Shown one piece after another: positions 35,801 to 45,589 of a DNA stretch of 64,000 nt. The notes under the pieces are model-generated. The model did not search any database and was not told where the DNA came from. It worked only from the letters and a program-made list of their open reading frames with translations. A program made the translations under genes and the position numbers. The DNA is taken from the NCBI GenBank assembly GCA_018806985.1, contig JADANN010000364.1:3837001-3901000 (forward strand), given 5' to 3'. How positions within the stretch are numbered: the first letter of the stretch is position 1; each line of letters starts with the position of its first letter. This DNA comes from Angiostrongylus vasorum (taxonomy: Eukaryota > Nematoda > Chromadorea > Rhabditida > Metastrongylidae).

Positions 35801-36956
35801 TCAATGAAGTATTGTCGAATAACAGAACTCACCTGGATTTTAATCCCATCCGGTTCCATCAACCATCGTACCCCAGAAATACATTTTGCTTGGGTGTTCT
35901 GCTCACAAGTAGGTGGATGGAACCAGCACGACTGCGTCACATTACACCCTTCGAATGAAAACGCCCACGATCTTGAGAGCTGCAATGGGTCATTTACTCA
36001 TGTAGATATAGTCGTCGTATTGGTTTTTTACGTCTTCATTATGATGCTGCTCATCACTGAAGAACTACAGGTCTGCAGGATCTGCAATGAGCCAAAATTA
36101 TGGTCGAGACAACAGATTTGTGTAGAATTTCTAGATTTCGCTGAAAATAGCACGTCCTTGCCACGACGCTTTAGAGGTCAGACAAACCAAGATAACTTCC
36201 ACATGATAGTTTTTTACTACAATCGTATGCAGTTGTCATTATTTTTATTTAAAAAACAGCTTTTGAGTAGCATTAAATCTAAAGACCTTTGTAGACTTCA
36301 ATTTGCTGCGACTCAGTTCTGCTGTCGACAGACTTAATATGTCAATGGTGCTTTATTCATCAAATTAATAATATAAACACTGCATGAAGATAGCTAGACT
36401 AGAGCCAGTCTTACTGACCTGCCGTGAGCTCTGTCAGTGATTAAAAGCGTTTGAAAGCGTCAAAACGAATCCCATTCTATCTGTTCTAACCTCCAAAATA
36501 ATGATATCGAGCTACAGAAAAATTCAGGCTGACGGTTATCTTATTTTTTTGCCACTTGTTCCTCATTTCTCTTCGCTTACAATACGAATGCCGACACCAT
36601 CTCGTGCGTAATAAGGTCATTTGATTGAAACCAAAAGAAAGCACGCATAAATGAAGAGTTTCCACCAAACATTCACTTCAACAATGGAATCATTGTCTTA
36701 GACAAGTGAATCACAAACAATGACTCACGGATTCCTGTGAAAAGCGAAAGTAAAGAAATGAATCCTCATGAATATCAAAACCTGTAACGGTATGAAGAGC
36801 AAACTGAAATGGATAACGTACACAAAATTCCTAGTCTGCACAATCAGAAAAGGGGAAAAGACGGCTTGGTCAAGAACAAACTGGTGGAGGAGGAACAGAA
36901 CAGTGTATGATATGCAGCACATTGTCTCCTTGTCTTTCAAATAAGCTTCCATACAA
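26566..36956 (-). CDS. Ferric-chelate reductase 1-like protein: DOMON plus cytochrome b561
   Basis: Fifteen minus-strand exons form one membrane protein: 36882-36956, 36729-36803, 35833-35979, 34980-35061, 34828-34926, 33970-34086, 33850-33913, 33720-33779, 33473-33518, 32686-32802, 32505-32618, 32052-32215, 27862-28068, 27346-27413 and 26566-26676 (TAA 26566-26568). The extracellular DOMON domain shows GCNVTQSCWF, PYYAALGFS and DDDTVVECV. The b561 core then gives VAVLHG, GILIARYFKPLF, VWFQLHR, MHVITGV and FNWGHWLIGM, so all four heme-type histidines are present. A last membrane helix precedes the stop. Family members reduce iron or copper at membranes using heme b. The start and signal peptide were not found; 37006-37184 may be a further upstream exon. 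Three to four exons are one base out of frame at short homopolymers (see findings). Confidence 0.88.
28370..28510 (+). repeat. Family C SINE, 3' part
   Basis: It contains cagacaaccgcaagtcg, agaccagatatgcacttatt and cacctctgaagatgcttaat, the last third of Family C. It lies in the 4-kb intron of the b561 gene. Confidence 0.55.
28825..30030 (-). mobile_element. Penelope-like element, 3' half with GIY-YIG domain (minus)
   Basis: A 200-codon minus frame (29984-29382) is intact from the linker after the reverse transcriptase into the GIY-YIG nuclease: TPRDKFRRRAMRLSETL, then the Cys-bearing NCVICPYGRDGDC, then YLISCNNCADEYIGETGRP. GIY-YIG endonucleases at the C-terminus are the mark of Penelope-like retroelements. 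Downstream on the minus strand come a disrupted tail and an untranslated end reaching about 28825, with the signature gctgacgtttcggcagtatc. The reverse transcriptase itself is missing from this copy. It sits in the largest intron of the b561 gene, in the same orientation. Confidence 0.85.
30040..31345 (+). mobile_element. Penelope-like element, RT and GIY-YIG with internal deletion (plus)
   Basis: The plus strand shows reverse transcriptase sequence (SAMQAIFELFVEHEGRIN, then SIQQLMALLNECLN, then GLAMGQRLAPCLAI after a one-base shift) and a decayed catalytic box (LYCRCIDH for the expected IDD). Sequence between this box and the linker TPRGKFRRIAMRPSETL has been lost. The GIY-YIG part (EYIGETGRPLCIRIKEHLDG) follows, interrupted by frame changes. 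The last 800 bp mirror the minus copy at 28825-29720, so the two copies form a large inverted repeat around a unique centre of about 0.8 kb. Confidence 0.8.
32895..33135 (+). repeat. Family C tRNA-like SINE, diverged
   Basis: It ends in aatgcttgacgcatccccaa and gggattgatcgacg, typical of the family 3' end. The head is poorly preserved (gtgccctacaataaacac). It lies in the intron between b561 gene exons 32802 and 33473. Confidence 0.5.
33850..35979 (-). CDS. DOMON domain exons of the reductase-like gene
   Basis: Exons 35833-35979, 34980-35061, 34828-34926, 33970-34086 and 33850-33913 spell the DOMON fold in order: the Cys-rich opening, WLMEPDGIKIQ, PYYAALGFS, DDDTVVECV, DGLLTCDM and RPYYLLFARG. 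DOMON domains bind heme or sugar and are fused to b561 in ferric reductases. The join between 34980 and 34926 is off by one base: the only donor (GGAAA|GTGC) leaves phase 1 whereas the next exon needs phase 0. A Family A repeat lies in the intron between 34086 and 34828. Confidence 0.8.
34231..34622 (+). repeat. Family A repeat
   Basis: A full-length copy from tacttgatccttgaatggc to gatgaggcggtaaaccgttt. It lies in a DOMON intron and is the source of the 103-codon plus frame here, which is not a gene. Confidence 0.75.
35340..35720. repeat. Family B fold-back element followed by a Penelope-like end fragment
   Basis: At 35340-35580 the two arms (tttgcaaaactccggaccgc and ggtccggagttttgcaaata) face each other around the centre. 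At 35640-35715 a minus-strand end fragment (gatcgactttctattaacct, then tgtgtcgttttctt) matches the terminus of the Penelope-like copy at 28.83 kb. The fragment shows that this terminus also occurs alone. Confidence 0.65.
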
Positions 36957-37005
36957 CTGAACGATCAAGATGTCCACTGCCATGCATTCGAGTGGACAGC
37001 CTTAC

Positions 37006-37184
37006 CATGGTTCTGCTGTGCAACTGAGACATGGACTGACCATGAAGTGTCGACAGCAGGCGTAAAATAAAAGCTGATGGGACTAGTGCTCCCAAGAACT
37101 AGTGATTTAGTGAAAAACCCATGATGCAGAGGGCCATAGTCCTGTCTGACTGATGTTTTCATCCCCCTAAGCGCCATGTAAATT
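37006..37184 (-). CDS. Candidate upstream exon of the DOMON/b561 gene
   Basis: An acceptor (aatgtacag) and a donor (ACCATG|GTAAGG) bound a frame reading SLVLGSTSPISFYFTPAVD, plausible as extracellular sequence. Its end phase (1) does not fit the next exon at 36956 (needs 0), so either one more exon or a base error intervenes. It could also be unrelated. Confidence 0.3.
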
Positions 37185-37689
37185 CTGTACATTTGTTAAT
37201 CGATCAATGTAGCCTGCGCTGGTTTATTGTTCACATGAATGTGTAATTATTTACTCAAGTTTTAAGTGCATTGGTTTTAAAACAACTATAGGCTCCCAGT
37301 AGCATATCTCATTTCTCCACCATTGTTCAATGATGAAACCGACAATTTAAAACCACCTATCGATTTCCCATCTCATTACGCAGTTCAATGTCACCTTAAA
37401 TGTGTAAGCTCGCGTGTATGTTACACAAGTTTCACTTCATCCAGACTGCCTAAGCAACATCTTGCAAAGGCATAATTGCTGGCTGACTCCTTCCCTGTTA
37501 CAACAACGGTCATGAAATCTTGGTAACATGCTTCATAAATGTTCATAAATGATGAGCTAAAAATCCGTCAGCATTAAATCTGGCAATGAAGGTACATCAT
37601 TGGTCTATATTAGTGGTTCTACTCAGCATCTAGAGTGCACGATCAAAATCTGTTTAACATGCAATATCAAGAGCCGAAGTCCAACTTGA

Positions 37690-38083
37690 CGACTTACTTG
37701 GATACTTGGATAGGCCGTCCTCACTGGTTATAAAGGCCCCTAGCATAACCTCCATTTTTTTCGGAGTTTTGCTGCCTTAGCTCCCTGTGGCTCCCTGGAA
37801 CCCTCAGGTGAGCCAGGACAAAGCCTGCCTCAAGTCGTCACCACCACAGGCAGTCGCCGCCCTTGTGGACCAGAACGAGACTTGCCACCATGCGACTGGT
37901 TTGATATGAGGACCGTGGTGGATCGTGGTATTGGTTTAGTCGTATCTAGGCTTCCTGATGGAAACACTGGACTACTTCTCACCTTGGAAGACCCGGCCGG
38001 GGGAATGAATCCCCTGCGGTACATCGCACTCCCGACATCCAGGAACACCTTCAAGCAACGATGAGGCGGAAAACCGTTAGGGT
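37690..38083 (+). repeat. Family A repeat
   Basis: A complete copy from ggatacttggataggccg to gatgaggcggaaaaccgtta, moderately diverged. It lies upstream of the b561 gene. Confidence 0.75.
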
Positions 38084-38099
38084 GAATGTGGCAACTATG

Positions 38100-39430
38100 C
38101 TATAGTAACTATTCCTTAAATAGTTCCTATTTTTTTATAATATCACATGTTTTCTACACTAACTATTTACTTATGACTATTTTAAATTTATCCATTCATA
38201 ATGTATAAGTTTTTAGACCGTTTCGACATGTACTTTCGGTAAAAGCCGTTGTACAAGCTATTTCATCTCTTTCACATGACCTTTTGATAAGCCCTTGTGT
38301 CGCTTTTTCATATAACCTTTCTGTACGGGCTATTCCTTCGCTATCTGATAAAATTCTATGTTGACGAAGCCTATGACATACCGTCTTATCTGATGTACTC
38401 CTCAGCATGTACCGTGTCATGCCTTGAATCAACACTATCTCCGACTCCTGTAAAAACTCCACCCATTACATACAGAATATACGAATCCTTTATTGCCGGT
38501 CCTCCAATCCACCAGTGCGTGTCCTCCAATCCTCCACTACTTATCTTCCAGTCCCTCTGTTCCTCAGTGCTTCAACCCAAGTGCCCGCCTAGCTTCCTTC
38601 AAGCGTATCACTTGTTCTCATTTCAACCTCGCTCGTATCCACCCAGTTTACGTATCGTCAAATATCACATATTTATGATTGTATCGTTGTTGTTGCTATA
38701 AACTGTTATAACCCAAACTCGAGGTTCTTCACGGCAGTTACGGAAAAAGTACCGCGTGGCGAATTCATACAAAGTCGAGCATTCCACGTCCAGTTCGCAG
38801 ACAAAAGACAAATCCGACCAACTCTCTAATCCACTGGCCAACTAGCACATATGCAGCAATATTCTATGATATTAATTCAACTTTACCAAATGAAGTGGAA
38901 TTAAGAGCGTGTTTTTTCTACACCGATAAATCCAAAAAAGTTCGCCGGCAGTTACGGGAAACCTCTTCATACCGAGTCGAATAATCGTTCATCGAAAGTC
39001 TTGAATCCTGCGGGCATCCATTGCTTTGACGAGGCGCCTATTCTAAATTCATGAATTCTCCCACCACATCGCGCTCGAGGAATGATTGTACACACATCAA
39101 AGTCGCGCCTGAATTATATACACCAACAGACTGGATCGTCTCAGAACAGGAGAATTCTGAAGTTGGCACCAACCGTGATCAATAAACAGCATAGGCTCTG
39201 AGTATCTATGCTGCCACTATACTAAATCCGGAAATAAACGATGGCAGACCTATCAAATTTGAAAAGTAACAGACAATTTCCCGCTCCGAGAATTTTTATC
39301 AGACCGAGTCAGGTTAACTGCTACCTCGCTTGCTATTCTTCAAATGATAAGGTGAAATCAGTGTTTTATATCCAAGCATGATCACACTGCATTCAAAAAA
39401 TTGCGCTGATTATCAGCAATTGGAGTCTGA
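38100..39430. other. No supported gene
   Basis: A 134-codon plus frame at 38297-38701 is rich in Pro, Ser and Tyr and matches nothing I know; it lacks a good acceptor and polyadenylation signal. Two short partial repeats of the string tcggaattcatacnaagtcga occur near 38760 and 38970. Confidence 0.25.
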
Positions 39431-39439
39431 GTGGATTTT

Positions 39440-40150
39440 CACCCAAGCATCAGAACAGGGGCGGTGACTGCATGAGTTCAGGCACGATATACCTGATTTC
39501 TTGTAGTACTTGCGGAGAGGAATATATTGGCGAAACGGGCAGACGTGTGGCCGCATAAAAGAACACCTAGATGGCAAACGAAAATCGAAAGAAGACACGC
39601 CACTAGGGACGCATAGGATACAAAAACATAGCGGAGAAGATTTTGATGTAAAAGTCGCTATCATCGCACGGAATCCTAAAATACCAACGCGCAAACTCCT
39701 CGAAGCTTTTTGGATAAGTGCCAAAAATCCTACAATGGATAGCAGGGAGAAATGCCTCAAAATCACGCGTGATCTCGCCCCTTACCTTCCTATTGATCAT
39801 TGATCTGGGAAGGTGCAGTCGTCAACGATATGCGACTCTGAGCGGCTGTTTTTCCTCGGTGGAAGACAGGTGAAAAAAGTGATAGGTCTTTCGAGAAACC
39901 GTAGATCTTGTAATTATCGTGCAAATTTTTTATCTTTATGTTTGTGCTATTGAAGCGTTTGACCAGTGAGTTGCGTATTAGTGTACCCTTCCAGGCTTGA
40001 AGAAGGCGATTCTGCCGAAACGTCAGCTACGATTGTGTTGTATGTGTATTACTGTATGGAAAGTAAATAAACGTATGCTGTTTAACAACCTCGCGATTGC
40101 TGAGAGAGAAAACGACGAATTCATAATCCAATGCCGAGGTTAATAAAAAG
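39440..40150 (+). mobile_element. Penelope-like element, 3' end with GIY-YIG remnant
   Basis: The copy begins inside the nuclease domain (GDCMSSGTIYLISCSTCG, then EYIGETGRR) and is broken by a shift right after. The tail and 3' signature (gccgaaacgtcagctacgat) follow to about 40150. It is a typical 5'-truncated insertion and sits directly before an RTE-type fragment. Confidence 0.8.
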
Positions 40151-40329
40151 TCGATCCTGGGTACGCTTAACACGGCCGGTAATAAATGTCAGTTGTAAAA
40201 AGAGCTTTGCAGAAAGATCTAAATCAGCTTTGGGGAGAAATTGTTAGAAACAGCACGAAAAAAGAAACAGTTTAAAAAAAATCCCGTCGGGGCTTCTGAG
40301 GTTTGAGTTGCGATATGTGCTACTTTAGA

Positions 40330-41570
40330 AGCTCTTAATGAAGATTGTCGTATCACGCAGCAGATAGTTGAACAAGCAGAATTTCGACAAGGATTTTTTC
40401 TGCATGGATCACATCCAAACTGTGTCCAAGGTCACTGATGTATGTCGGAGAATACCACCTACCCCTAGTCCTGAGTTTTGTCGACTATGAAAAAGCTCTT
40501 TAACAACGTCGAAACGCATGCAATTTGCGCTCGCCGACCAAAGAGTGGACCCGTCCTACATAACAACTCTATCTGACTGTTATCGAAGTTGCCCTACAAA
40601 AATACAGCTTTTCCATTGACCTCTTATCACACCCATAGAAAAAGGGGTTCGACAGGACAACACAATATCGCCAAACCTGTTTAGTGCAGCACTGCATTGT
40701 ATAATGAAGTCACTCCATTGGGATGAGAAAGGCATACGCATTGATGGAATATTCCTATCAAATCAACGTCTCACCGATGACATCGTCATGTTCTCAAGAA
40801 GTACCTACGATTCAGAGACGATTATCAATGAGCTCCATAAAGAGTAAGAAGAGGGTAGTACTACACATAAATGGGATGAAGACCCAGTCCATGGAAAACC
40901 CAGTTCATGGGAATCCTCATGCTGCGGACGTGATCACATCAAACTGAATGGTTCTCTAATTGCAGAGCCCACCTCGTACGTAAACCATGGGCATTCAAGG
41001 AACTAGGAGAACAACATGAAGGACGAATTAGACAGAAGGAGAGCAGCAAGAGTCACATTTTGGCTTCTGAAAGACTCCAACGACCAAATAACGGAAGCAT
41101 GACTCCGCGTTCATCTTTTCAGCTCAATAGTACTCCCTAGCGTTCAGTTAAGCAGATAAGATGTGGGTTAATGCTTCAACCACCCCAAGAATACAGCGCA
41201 CTACTCACAGAGCTCTTGAACGATATTTTTTGAAAAACAACCGGCACACACAGCATCTAGCCGGAATACGAAGCTCTGATCTTCGAAATCTATCTCATCT
41301 TCCAAAGCCAGCAAAGCGCGTGTCATTGTGGTCGAAAAGAACCGAATGATGTGCTCTACGAGGGTGCAGGCCACAAGTGATCGTAACTAAAGTAAAAAAA
41401 AACTACCCGCAACTGAAGCTATTTTACAGATCACGGTAGGAGACTCGCACACGTCGCCATGGTAGAACCAAGCCACCTTCATGGACGACGATTGCGAAGC
41501 AAAGAAACGATTGAAAAGTGTGCTGAGGTTAGCACAACTCGTGGAGACCGACTGTCCAAGTATCCAGTTG
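40330..41570 (+). mobile_element. RTE-type LINE reverse transcriptase, decayed
   Basis: Plus-strand frames, with many shifts and stops, read FRQGFFCMDHIQTVSKVTD, then PLVLSFVDYEKAL, then GVRQDNTISPNLFSAAL, then LSNQRLTDDIVMFSRST. These correspond in order to reverse transcriptase motifs including the DD catalytic box (here TDDIVMFS for the usual ADDIV). Downstream ERYFLKNN, then LAGIRSSDLR, continue the C-terminal region of the family. Both ends are lost. The family copies itself by target-primed reverse transcription; this copy cannot. Confidence 0.82.
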
Positions 41571-41589
41571 AATAGGTCGTGCAAAAAGG

Positions 41590-41995
41590 GGAGCGAGTAA
41601 CGCAGTGGTTGTGATCCACTTCATTGAGCGGAAAGCTCAACCCTTCCCAGACCCTGATTCGAACTCTTCCCACGCTCAATAAACCTCTCATCCCTTCGTG
41701 ATCAGGAAATTGGTACCACTCTTGTCTGAGACATGCTTACTTCCTCTAATCCAGATGGACACAGCTAAAAACTGCTGTCTGAGAATTCCAGGGAGAATCG
41801 ACTCCACCAGAATTTAACGACATTCATGATTATGGGAAAAATCTCTGAGAGTTCTTAAACCCACAGGCAAAACATGTCCCAAAAACTTCGTAGATAGTGG
41901 GTGAGAGAAAATTAATCAAATGCAGGAGCTCCTGTGATTCCCACAGTAGGTGTGAAGACTCGTGAAGATCGTGTAATAAAGTAATAATAATAGTG
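41590..41995 (+). repeat. Family D tRNA-like SINE
   Basis: It starts with gagtaacgcagtggttgtg, similar to a tRNA box A, followed by ctgattcgaactc (weak box B), aacctctcatcccttcgtg and the family body cagggagaatcgactcc, up to aggtgtgaagactcgtgaag. It begins about 20 bp after the RTE-type fragment. Confidence 0.65.
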
Positions 41996-42361
41996 ATTAA
42001 TGAGTATATCATTACTAAGTACTTTTATGTTTCTAACTGTGTTTAACAGTTTGGAATACTCTGATGACTTCGCCAAAAAAGTTAGGTGAGTGATGAGAGC
42101 ACACAAATTTAACCTCCCCACTATTAACTGAGCTTACTTAGATATGGTTCAGCCTGAACGAAATGAATCATGCCAATGAGTCAATTGGTGGGCGGAATGT
42201 GTTGTGGTTCAAATCCGACGATTAATCTTGAGGGTTCAACAACGTCGTTGCTAGTGGAAATTATTCCGAAACCTTCAGCGTTGTCATCGTGAAACTCATA
42301 GCATCCATAACAACCACTAAATTTATAGTAGTAGTTCTTGAGAAATTAGCTTCGATCAAAT

Positions 42362-42640
42362 AGGATAAAGGATAAAGCTCTCGGCGTTGATCAACCCCTG
42401 AGAGGCGTCATGCATTCGACTTCATTAAGCATCGCTGGAGGTGATTGAATGCATATTTGGCCTTTACAATGACTCGCGGTGGCCTCCCGATGTATCTAAC
42501 CAGTACTGCTAACCTCCAAGACAAGTCTGGTACTAAATTGCCGACACCGGAGGAATGGAAGACTTGGGCGGCTATGGGCGCCGAGATCGACTCCACGTGT
42601 GTGTTTCAGTGGCGCCTCCAACCACTGCGCCACACGCGTC
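42362..42640 (-). repeat. Family C tRNA-like SINE, well preserved
   Basis: In reverse, it runs from aggataaagctctcggcg (3' end) to ccactgcgccacacgcgt (head). The inner stretch agacaagtctggtactaaat is shared with copies at 24.58 and 56.63 kb. Confidence 0.72.
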
Positions 42641-42703
42641 ACTTATATCACACACTTCGATCAGATATGTTTCCAAAATCAGGTTGAGATGTAAGAACTA
42701 GGT

Positions 42704-42889
42704 GTGCCTTTAGGGAATAGATTTGACGAACATCATTATGATTTTGTGTGCTTAAGCTTAGGCTGTGAGTTGAAACCTCTAAAGAAAGCGACAAATTTCA
42801 ATAGCTCTGAGAGGATATCTCAAATATTTCTCAAATCAGTGGAGAAACTGTACGGGCAACTGAGTCATAAAAGTGCCCTCTTAGATTAG
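42704..42889 (+). CDS. Exon-like ORF, unknown
   Basis: A 61-codon frame with balanced composition (NRFDEHHYDFVCLSLG, then SERISQIFLKSVEKLYG) ends in TAG. A cctttag acceptor lies inside its start. No neighbouring exon or polyadenylation signal supports it further. It may be the last exon of a small plus-strand gene. Confidence 0.25.
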   Translation: MPLGNRFDEHHYDFVCLSLGCELKPLKKATNFNSSERISQIFLKSVEKLYGQLSHKSALLD

Positions 42890-42899
42890 TTTATGACAA

Positions 42900-43745
42900 A
42901 ATATCGCATAAACACTTCATAGAAAATAGAGGAACGAGTTTCGAAAACTTTGAAATGATAGAACAACTTCTATGGACAGCACTATTCCTCAACAATGTTA
43001 CAAATCTGCATCATAGGTGAAAGTTCAAACGAAGTCATTGAGACGAAGATAAGAACAAACCGTGACGGAGAGCCAGAACAGGAGGGTTAGCATGGGATGA
43101 CGTAGACCTGTGGACAGGACAGTGAGAGCCTGCAATTGGGGAACTTTACCGATCACGAATAAGTAATGAGCCCGATGAAAATGAGAAAGATTTCCCGCAC
43201 ATATAATTTGCGCTGACGTTTCACTGACGTTAAATGGAGAGAGATGTAATAAATACTTAGAATGTGCAGTAAAACAAAAAGGCGATGAAGCCGAAAATAT
43301 GGAACGATCGAGATAATTAGTCGGATATTGCGAAAATTTTCCAGTTTCCAAAATTGAACTTTGGGATTTTCTCAGAACGACGAGTGCAAGGCGCTGGCGG
43401 GTGAAGCCATAACCGGCTGTGTGAGAAGAGATGGTGATATGTTCACTTAGAGGGATCCCTAGTTCAGAATTCAAGTACTTGGAGCATCTCAAACCCATGG
43501 TATAGTTCCCGAAGATGAAGGCAGATTTCGAATTATTGCTCTAAAAAATGGATGAAAAAAAAGTGACCGTTGAGAAAAATTAATGGTGTGAAAACTACAA
43601 GCTGGAAGAGAATATCAATTCAGAGTATGAAAACCAATGGAAAAAAATTAACGACAGAATGCACTGTAGTGCACTTTCATTGAAGACAGAGAGCTACCTA
43701 TAAAATTAAGACTGATGCTGACAAGAGGAACGAGAATGAAACTAG
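42900..43745. other. No supported gene; one long minus ORF
   Basis: The minus strand carries a 157-codon frame at 43498-43025, rich in Ser and Leu, that I could not link to any family or splice structure. Decayed retroelement sequence is a likely source. Confidence 0.2.
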
Positions 43746-43789
43746 TAATTGAGGCGTCAACACCACAAAGGTTGGCAGCCTGGTCACCA

Positions 43790-44130
43790 TCGAAGCTTCA
43801 TACTATATACATGTATCTATATATATATATCGATTATTACGCTGAGGTTAATAGAAAGTCGATCTTTTGAGTTATTAAAAAGTATTAATGAAGATCTAGC
43901 ATATGGAAAGACGTCAACTGCAAAAAACTGCCCACGGTGCTGTGAGTAGTTTTTGAAAATTGGGGTTTTTTTTTCGTATGTTGGATCTTCATTACAATTA
44001 TGGAGCTCACCAAGTTGTAGGACTACTGTTACATTGGTACGTCCGGGCTCTGGGGAAGGGGAAGTTGCCGAAACACCAACCATTGAACAACGACAATAAC
44101 AACAATAAGAACATCTATACCGACTCCGCG
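43790..44130 (+). repeat. AT microsatellite and degraded Penelope-like tail
   Basis: An (AT)n-like run (atctatatatatatatcg) at 43814-43832 is followed by the Penelope-like terminal string gaggttaatagaaagtcgat and later by a degraded gaagttgccgaaacaccaac. Confidence 0.35.
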
Positions 44131-44189
44131 TCTGCTAAACGAGGACAGTTAGTAAGAGCATACATAACTATGGGAAACGCATAAAGGCA

Positions 44190-44375
44190 CGTGCAGCGTA
44201 GTGGCTAGAGATATTTTGCAATACACACTTTGGTCGCTAACTATATCCCGCTACCCGGACTCACCAAGTCCTCCTAGCATTGAAGGACGGCAAACTGCTA
44301 CTCCAGTCACCTCTAACAATGCTACGAATGGAGTCGTTTCCGTGAAGCATCTCTCAGGAATTGATCAATGTCAAA
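44190..44375 (+). repeat. Family C SINE, head part
   Basis: The head cacgtgcagcgtagtggcta retains the box-A-like pattern and the end cgtgaagcatctctcaggaa then attgatcaatgtc resembles the family 3' end. The middle is replaced or lost. Confidence 0.45.
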
Positions 44376-44669
44376 CGCTATATTCTGTTTTCGTGTAAAA
44401 GAAGAAGCATATTCAACCTTAGCCTGGATTATTGGCTGAATTGGGGAAATTTAATGGTAAACTGAATTCCAGATGACATATACAGGCAGACTGAAAAGCA
44501 GCTCTCTCTTTTAGAGCTCTTGTAATTTTTTCTTTAGCTAAAACCTTTGCAAGAAATAAATATTAGAAGAGACCATACACCACAGACTTTTAATAAAAAA
44601 TTCGCCATAGGAACCAACACTTGCCACCAGCTCCTCAAGTCGCCCACGAACGGCAACAACTAATTTTAC

Positions 44670-44757
44670 CAGGAACTTTCACCGAAGACATGATTTTTTG
44701 TATTCGCCCTTCAATTTTTTCCAAAGTCGTTTGTCTAGCAGACAGCGCTTCCTGCTC
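44670..44757 (-). CDS. Coiled-coil exon, unknown gene
   Basis: The acceptor ggttggtag and the donor CCTG|GTAAAA frame 29 codons that read EQEALSARQTTLEKIEG and then RIQKIMSSV, a heptad-type helix. Beyond the donor the minus strand stays coding-like in another frame (VAVRGRLEELVASVGSYG), so the true exon may be longer with one base in excess near 44678. It lies 38 bp from a plus-strand exon. Confidence 0.4.
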
Positions 44758-44794
44758 CTACCAACCCCAAAAAAGAACATTAGAGAGCGTTTAG

Positions 44795-45029
44795 CCAGGG
44801 CTTCTATTTGGCCACTGATTGGTACCACAACAAGTCACCAGCTCCTAGGAAAGCGAACATTCAGCCATTCACCGAACACAGTAAGAGATTATTAAACAGC
44901 GCCATCTCGCACAAAAATTGGATCTTCAATACTCCCCTGACTACTGATGACTGGTCAGATTTCGTCTTGCACAGTTGTGATATTTCCAGATTTTATAACT
45001 TGCGACTAGCTGAGCACGCTTTTTGCATG
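44795..45029 (+). CDS. Internal exon of an unknown plus-strand gene
   Basis: After gcgtttag a 78-codon frame reads GFYLATDWYHNKSPAP, then NWIFNTPLTTDDWSDFV, then NLRLAEHAFCM, and stops at a perfect donor (ATG|GTAAGA). Start phase 2, end phase 0. Composition and the strong donor support a true exon, but no partner exon was found on either side before the fold-back cluster at 45.2 kb. Confidence 0.42.
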
Positions 45030-45214
45030 GTAAGACTACCAGCCATCTGGGAGGGCTTGCAAGTTTCATACAAATAGAATCGACCAGAAGAAAAACGAAA
45101 ATGAGATGGATTTAGTTCCTTCATATTAAGAAACATAGACGAAATATTGGGAAGAGTATTACAATGTGTAAATGATTTATAAGTAATTTAAAGTAGGCAG
45201 TTTCTTTTTAAATA

Positions 45215-45570
45215 TACTGTATAGGTTATAATCACAATTTTAACCTTTTTATTTACTGCCTACTCTTTTTTAATGGCAGGGTATATTGCGAAATATAACT
45301 TCTACGAAGCTGAGATATTTGCAAAACTCTGTACCGCAGGTGCCTATGGTGGGGAACGAACGCGCTATTGTGCTTTCCGGGGAGTAACGCGTTCACCACC
45401 ACACCATGCGAGTCCTTCGTTTCGCCTGTCTCTCAGCTAGTTCTATCGATCTTTTGCCATCCAGAGTTTTGCAAATATCTCAGCTTCGTAGAAGTTATAT
45501 TTCGCAATACACCCTGTCATTAAAAAAAAGAGTAGGCAGTAAATAAAAAGGTTATAATTGTGATTATATA
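45215..45570. repeat. Family B fold-back element, complete type copy
   Basis: The left arm from about 45220 (taatcacaattttaaccttt, then tttactgcctactctttttt, then atattgcgaaatataacttc, then gctgagatatttgcaaaact) is mirrored almost base for base by the right arm ending at about 45570. Each arm is about 105 bp, and the loop holds the accaccacaccatgcg segment. There is no open frame, so it is a non-autonomous element; the mobilising enzyme is not visible here. Confidence 0.82.
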
Positions 45571-45589
45571 ACTATAGCCTCAGCTTAAC

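Noticed and set aside
35804..36337. 177-codon plus-strand ORF
   Set aside because: It runs antisense across a DOMON exon (35833-35979) and the following intron; it has no splice or polyadenylation support, so it is a shadow.
43025..43498. 157-codon minus-strand ORF
   Set aside because: No family, no splice structure; Ser/Leu-rich composition fits chance or retroelement decay. Listed only as unresolved.
43800..43832. CRISPR-like or structured repeat
   Set aside because: It is a simple AT microsatellite; no spaced direct repeats were seen anywhere in the window.
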